64,000 nt of DNA. Source: JADJWR01 sp963847675. GTDB taxonomy: Bacteria; Pseudomonadota; Gammaproteobacteria; Burkholderiales; Burkholderiaceae_F. The first letter of the stretch is position 1, and each line of letters starts with the position of its first letter. Below the pieces are notes generated by a model. It was not told the origin of the DNA and ran no database searches. It worked only from the letters and a program-made list of their open reading frames with translations. Location of the stretch: positions 248,001-312,000 of the forward strand of contig CAWKAP010000005.1 in NCBI GenBank assembly GCA_963847675.1, read 5' to 3'. Shown here in pieces: positions 62,650-64,000 of the stretch. Both the position numbers and the translations under genes were made by a program.

Positions 62650-63807
62650 ATGGGCAAACTACGCGGCACGGCTCGCCGCCGGCGCGCCTTCGCCGCCGCG
62701 GTGGTGGGTGCCGGTCTTCTCGCCGGCTGCGGACTGTTCGGCGCGAAGAAGACGCCGCCGTCGCCGTTGCCGGAGCTCCAGCCCAGTCTCAACGTCACAA
62801 CGGCGTGGCGGGTTTCGGTCGGCAGCGGGCGCGACTCGTTCCTGCAGCCGGCGATCGTCGAGAACGCAATTTATGCCGCGGCGGCCAACGGCTCGGTGCT
62901 GCGCGTGGATCCGGCCTCGGGCAATGTCGTCTGGCGCGCCGACGTCGAGTCGTCGATTTCTGCCGGAGTCGGCAGCGACGGGTTCACCGTTGCCGTGGCC
63001 ACGCCGCGAGGCGAGGTGATCGCGCTCGACGCCGATGGCAAGGTCCGCTGGCGCGCCCAGGCGACCAGCGACGTGATCGCGCCGCCATTGGTCGGTCGTG
63101 GCCTCGTCGTGGTGCGCTCGACCGACCATCGTCTCACCGCATTCGAGGCCGACAGCGGAAAGCGCCGCTGGGCCTACAGCCGGCAGTTGCCCGCACTGGC
63201 GCTGCGCGCTTCGACCGAGATGGCCTTCGCCGGCGACAACGTCCTGGTCGGATATCCCGGCGGGCGGCTCGTTGCGGTGGCTTTGTCCAACGGCGCTGTT
63301 CGCTGGGAAGCGTCCGTTTCGGAGCCCAAGGGCACGACCGAGGTCGAGAGACTGGCCGACGTGCTCGGACCTGTCGTGGTGGCCGATGGGCAGGCGTGCG
63401 CCGCATCGTTCCAGGGCCGCGTGATGTGTGCCGATGCCGCCACCGGGTCGCTGCGCTGGTCACGCGAGCTGTCGGCGGGCGCGGGCGTCGCTCGTGACGC
63501 GCGCGGCGTCTATGCGGTCGACGCGACTTCCCAGATACACGCGCTTGCTGCGGATGGCGGCGCCAGCCTCTGGCGCAACGAGCACTTGTCCCATCGCGAA
63601 CTGACGACGCCGCTGGTGTTGCCCGCGGCCGTGCTGGTCGGCGACCTCGAGGGCTACGTGCACTTCCTGTCGCTTGCCGAAGGACGTTTCGTTGCCCGGG
63701 TACAGGTCGATTCGAGTCCGATCCGGGCCCGCCCGCTGGCGCTGGACGAGAGCGCGATCATCCTGACCAGCGACGGCACGCTGGCGTTGCTGACGCCGCG
63801 GCGTTGA
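62650..63807 (+). CDS. bamB: Outer membrane protein assembly factor BamB
   Basis: The protein has 385 residues. Lipobox LLAGC (Cys27) after an Arg-rich N-terminus, then a beta-propeller built of PQQ-like repeats (IYAAAANGSVLRVDPASGNV, GEVIALDADGKVRWRAQ, AFEADSGKRRWAYSRQLPAL). BamB is the lipoprotein of the BAM complex that supports beta-barrel insertion. The ATG at 62650 has GAGGT upstream. It sits seven bases after yfgM. Confidence 0.94.
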   Translation: MGKLRGTARRRRAFAAAVVGAGLLAGCGLFGAKKTPPSPLPELQPSLNVTTAWRVSVGSGRDSFLQPAIVENAIYAAAANGSVLRVDPASGNVVWRADVESSISAGVGSDGFTVAVATPRGEVIALDADGKVRWRAQATSDVIAPPLVGRGLVVVRSTDHRLTAFEADSGKRRWAYSRQLPALALRASTEMAFAGDNVLVGYPGGRLVAVALSNGAVRWEASVSEPKGTTEVERLADVLGPVVVADGQACAASFQGRVMCADAATGSLRWSRELSAGAGVARDARGVYAVDATSQIHALAADGGASLWRNEHLSHRELTTPLVLPAAVLVGDLEGYVHFLSLAEGRFVARVQVDSSPIRARPLALDESAIILTSDGTLALLTPRR

Positions 63808-63823
63808 TCGGCCGGCCGCGACG

Positions 63824-64000
63824 ATGACGCCGGTAGTCGCGCTGGTCGGCCGACCGAATGTCGGCAAGTCGACGCTGTTCAACCGGCTCACGCGCAGCCG
63901 CTCGGCGCTGGTCGCGGATTTTCCCGGACTGACGCGCGATCGCCACTACGGCGAAGGCCGGGTCGGTCCGGTTCCATACATCGTCATCGACACCGGCGGT
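63824..64000 (+). CDS. der: GTPase Der, 5' part only
   Basis: The first 59 codons are in the window. The P-loop (G1) is GRPNVGKST in VVALVGRPNVGKSTLFNRLT; the switch I/G2 region is DFPGLTRDRHYGEG and the G3 motif begins VIDTGG. Der has two GTPase domains and acts in 50S assembly; only the first is reached here. The gene starts 16 bases after bamB. Confidence 0.95.
   Translation, partial: MTPVVALVGRPNVGKSTLFNRLTRSRSALVADFPGLTRDRHYGEGRVGPVPYIVIDTGG

Overview
The window is GC-rich chromosomal DNA from a betaproteobacterium, most like Burkholderiales or a close relative. The basis is gene order: relA / tRNA-Val / thrS-infC-rpmI-rplT-pheS-pheT-ihfA-merR / tRNA-Pro / surE-pcm-nlpD / rlmD / ndk-rlmN-pilW-rodZ-ispG-hisS-yfgM-bamB-der is a typical betaproteobacterial backbone. 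I saw no insertion sequence, prophage, CRISPR array or replication origin.

Layout. (1) 1-5.9 kb is accessory: secreted or lipid-anchored proteins of unknown function, a DsrC/TusE-family protein without the sulfur-carrying cysteines, a remnant copy of the first gene's C-terminus, and a GlcG/HbpS protein. (2) 6.0-10.3 kb is a minus-strand protein quality-control cassette: DnaJ-like CbpA, its modulator CbpM, a membrane-anchored HtrA-type protease and an FtsH-type protease. (3) 10.4-17.7 kb is a sodium/solute symporter locus (large subunit broken by an in-frame amber codon, small DUF4212 subunit) with a CheY-like receiver, a membrane PAS/pseudokinase sensor fused to a DnaQ-type exonuclease, and a divergent CBS-DUF294 nucleotidyltransferase-like protein. 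(4) 17.8-20.5 kb holds two Hsp20 genes, two small membrane-protein genes and a TatD nuclease. (5) 20.5-23.0 kb is comEC with a frameshift. (6) 23.1-33.4 kb holds two versions of the ATP-grasp / alpha-E / transglutaminase system. The first also carries an Anbu proteasome-like peptidase and has many single-base frameshifts. The second is intact and has ATP-grasp and alpha-E fused. (7) 33.5-41.2 kb holds a Bcs1-like AAA ATPase, a PHA synthase, pirin, 3-hydroxybutyrate dehydrogenase, an alpha/beta hydrolase, RidA, a flavodoxin-like protein and the MtfA peptidase. (8) 41.25-64 kb is the housekeeping backbone: stringent response, translation, protein repair, cell-wall division factor, rRNA methylation, type IV pilus, isoprenoid synthesis and outer-membrane assembly.

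Working themes. Proteostasis genes (cbpA/cbpM/htrA/ftsH, two Hsp20s, Anbu, pcm) are unusually dense for a non-island region. The symporter locus pairs transport with an apparent signal chain whose output is an exonuclease. PHB metabolism is represented by phaC and bdhA. rpoS is absent from its usual place after nlpD.

Caveat. Frameshifts or stops affect the symporter, comEC, alpha-E, Anbu, DUF2126 and rlmD genes. Nearly all are single extra bases with intact conserved residues on both sides, so sequence error is at least as likely as real decay.
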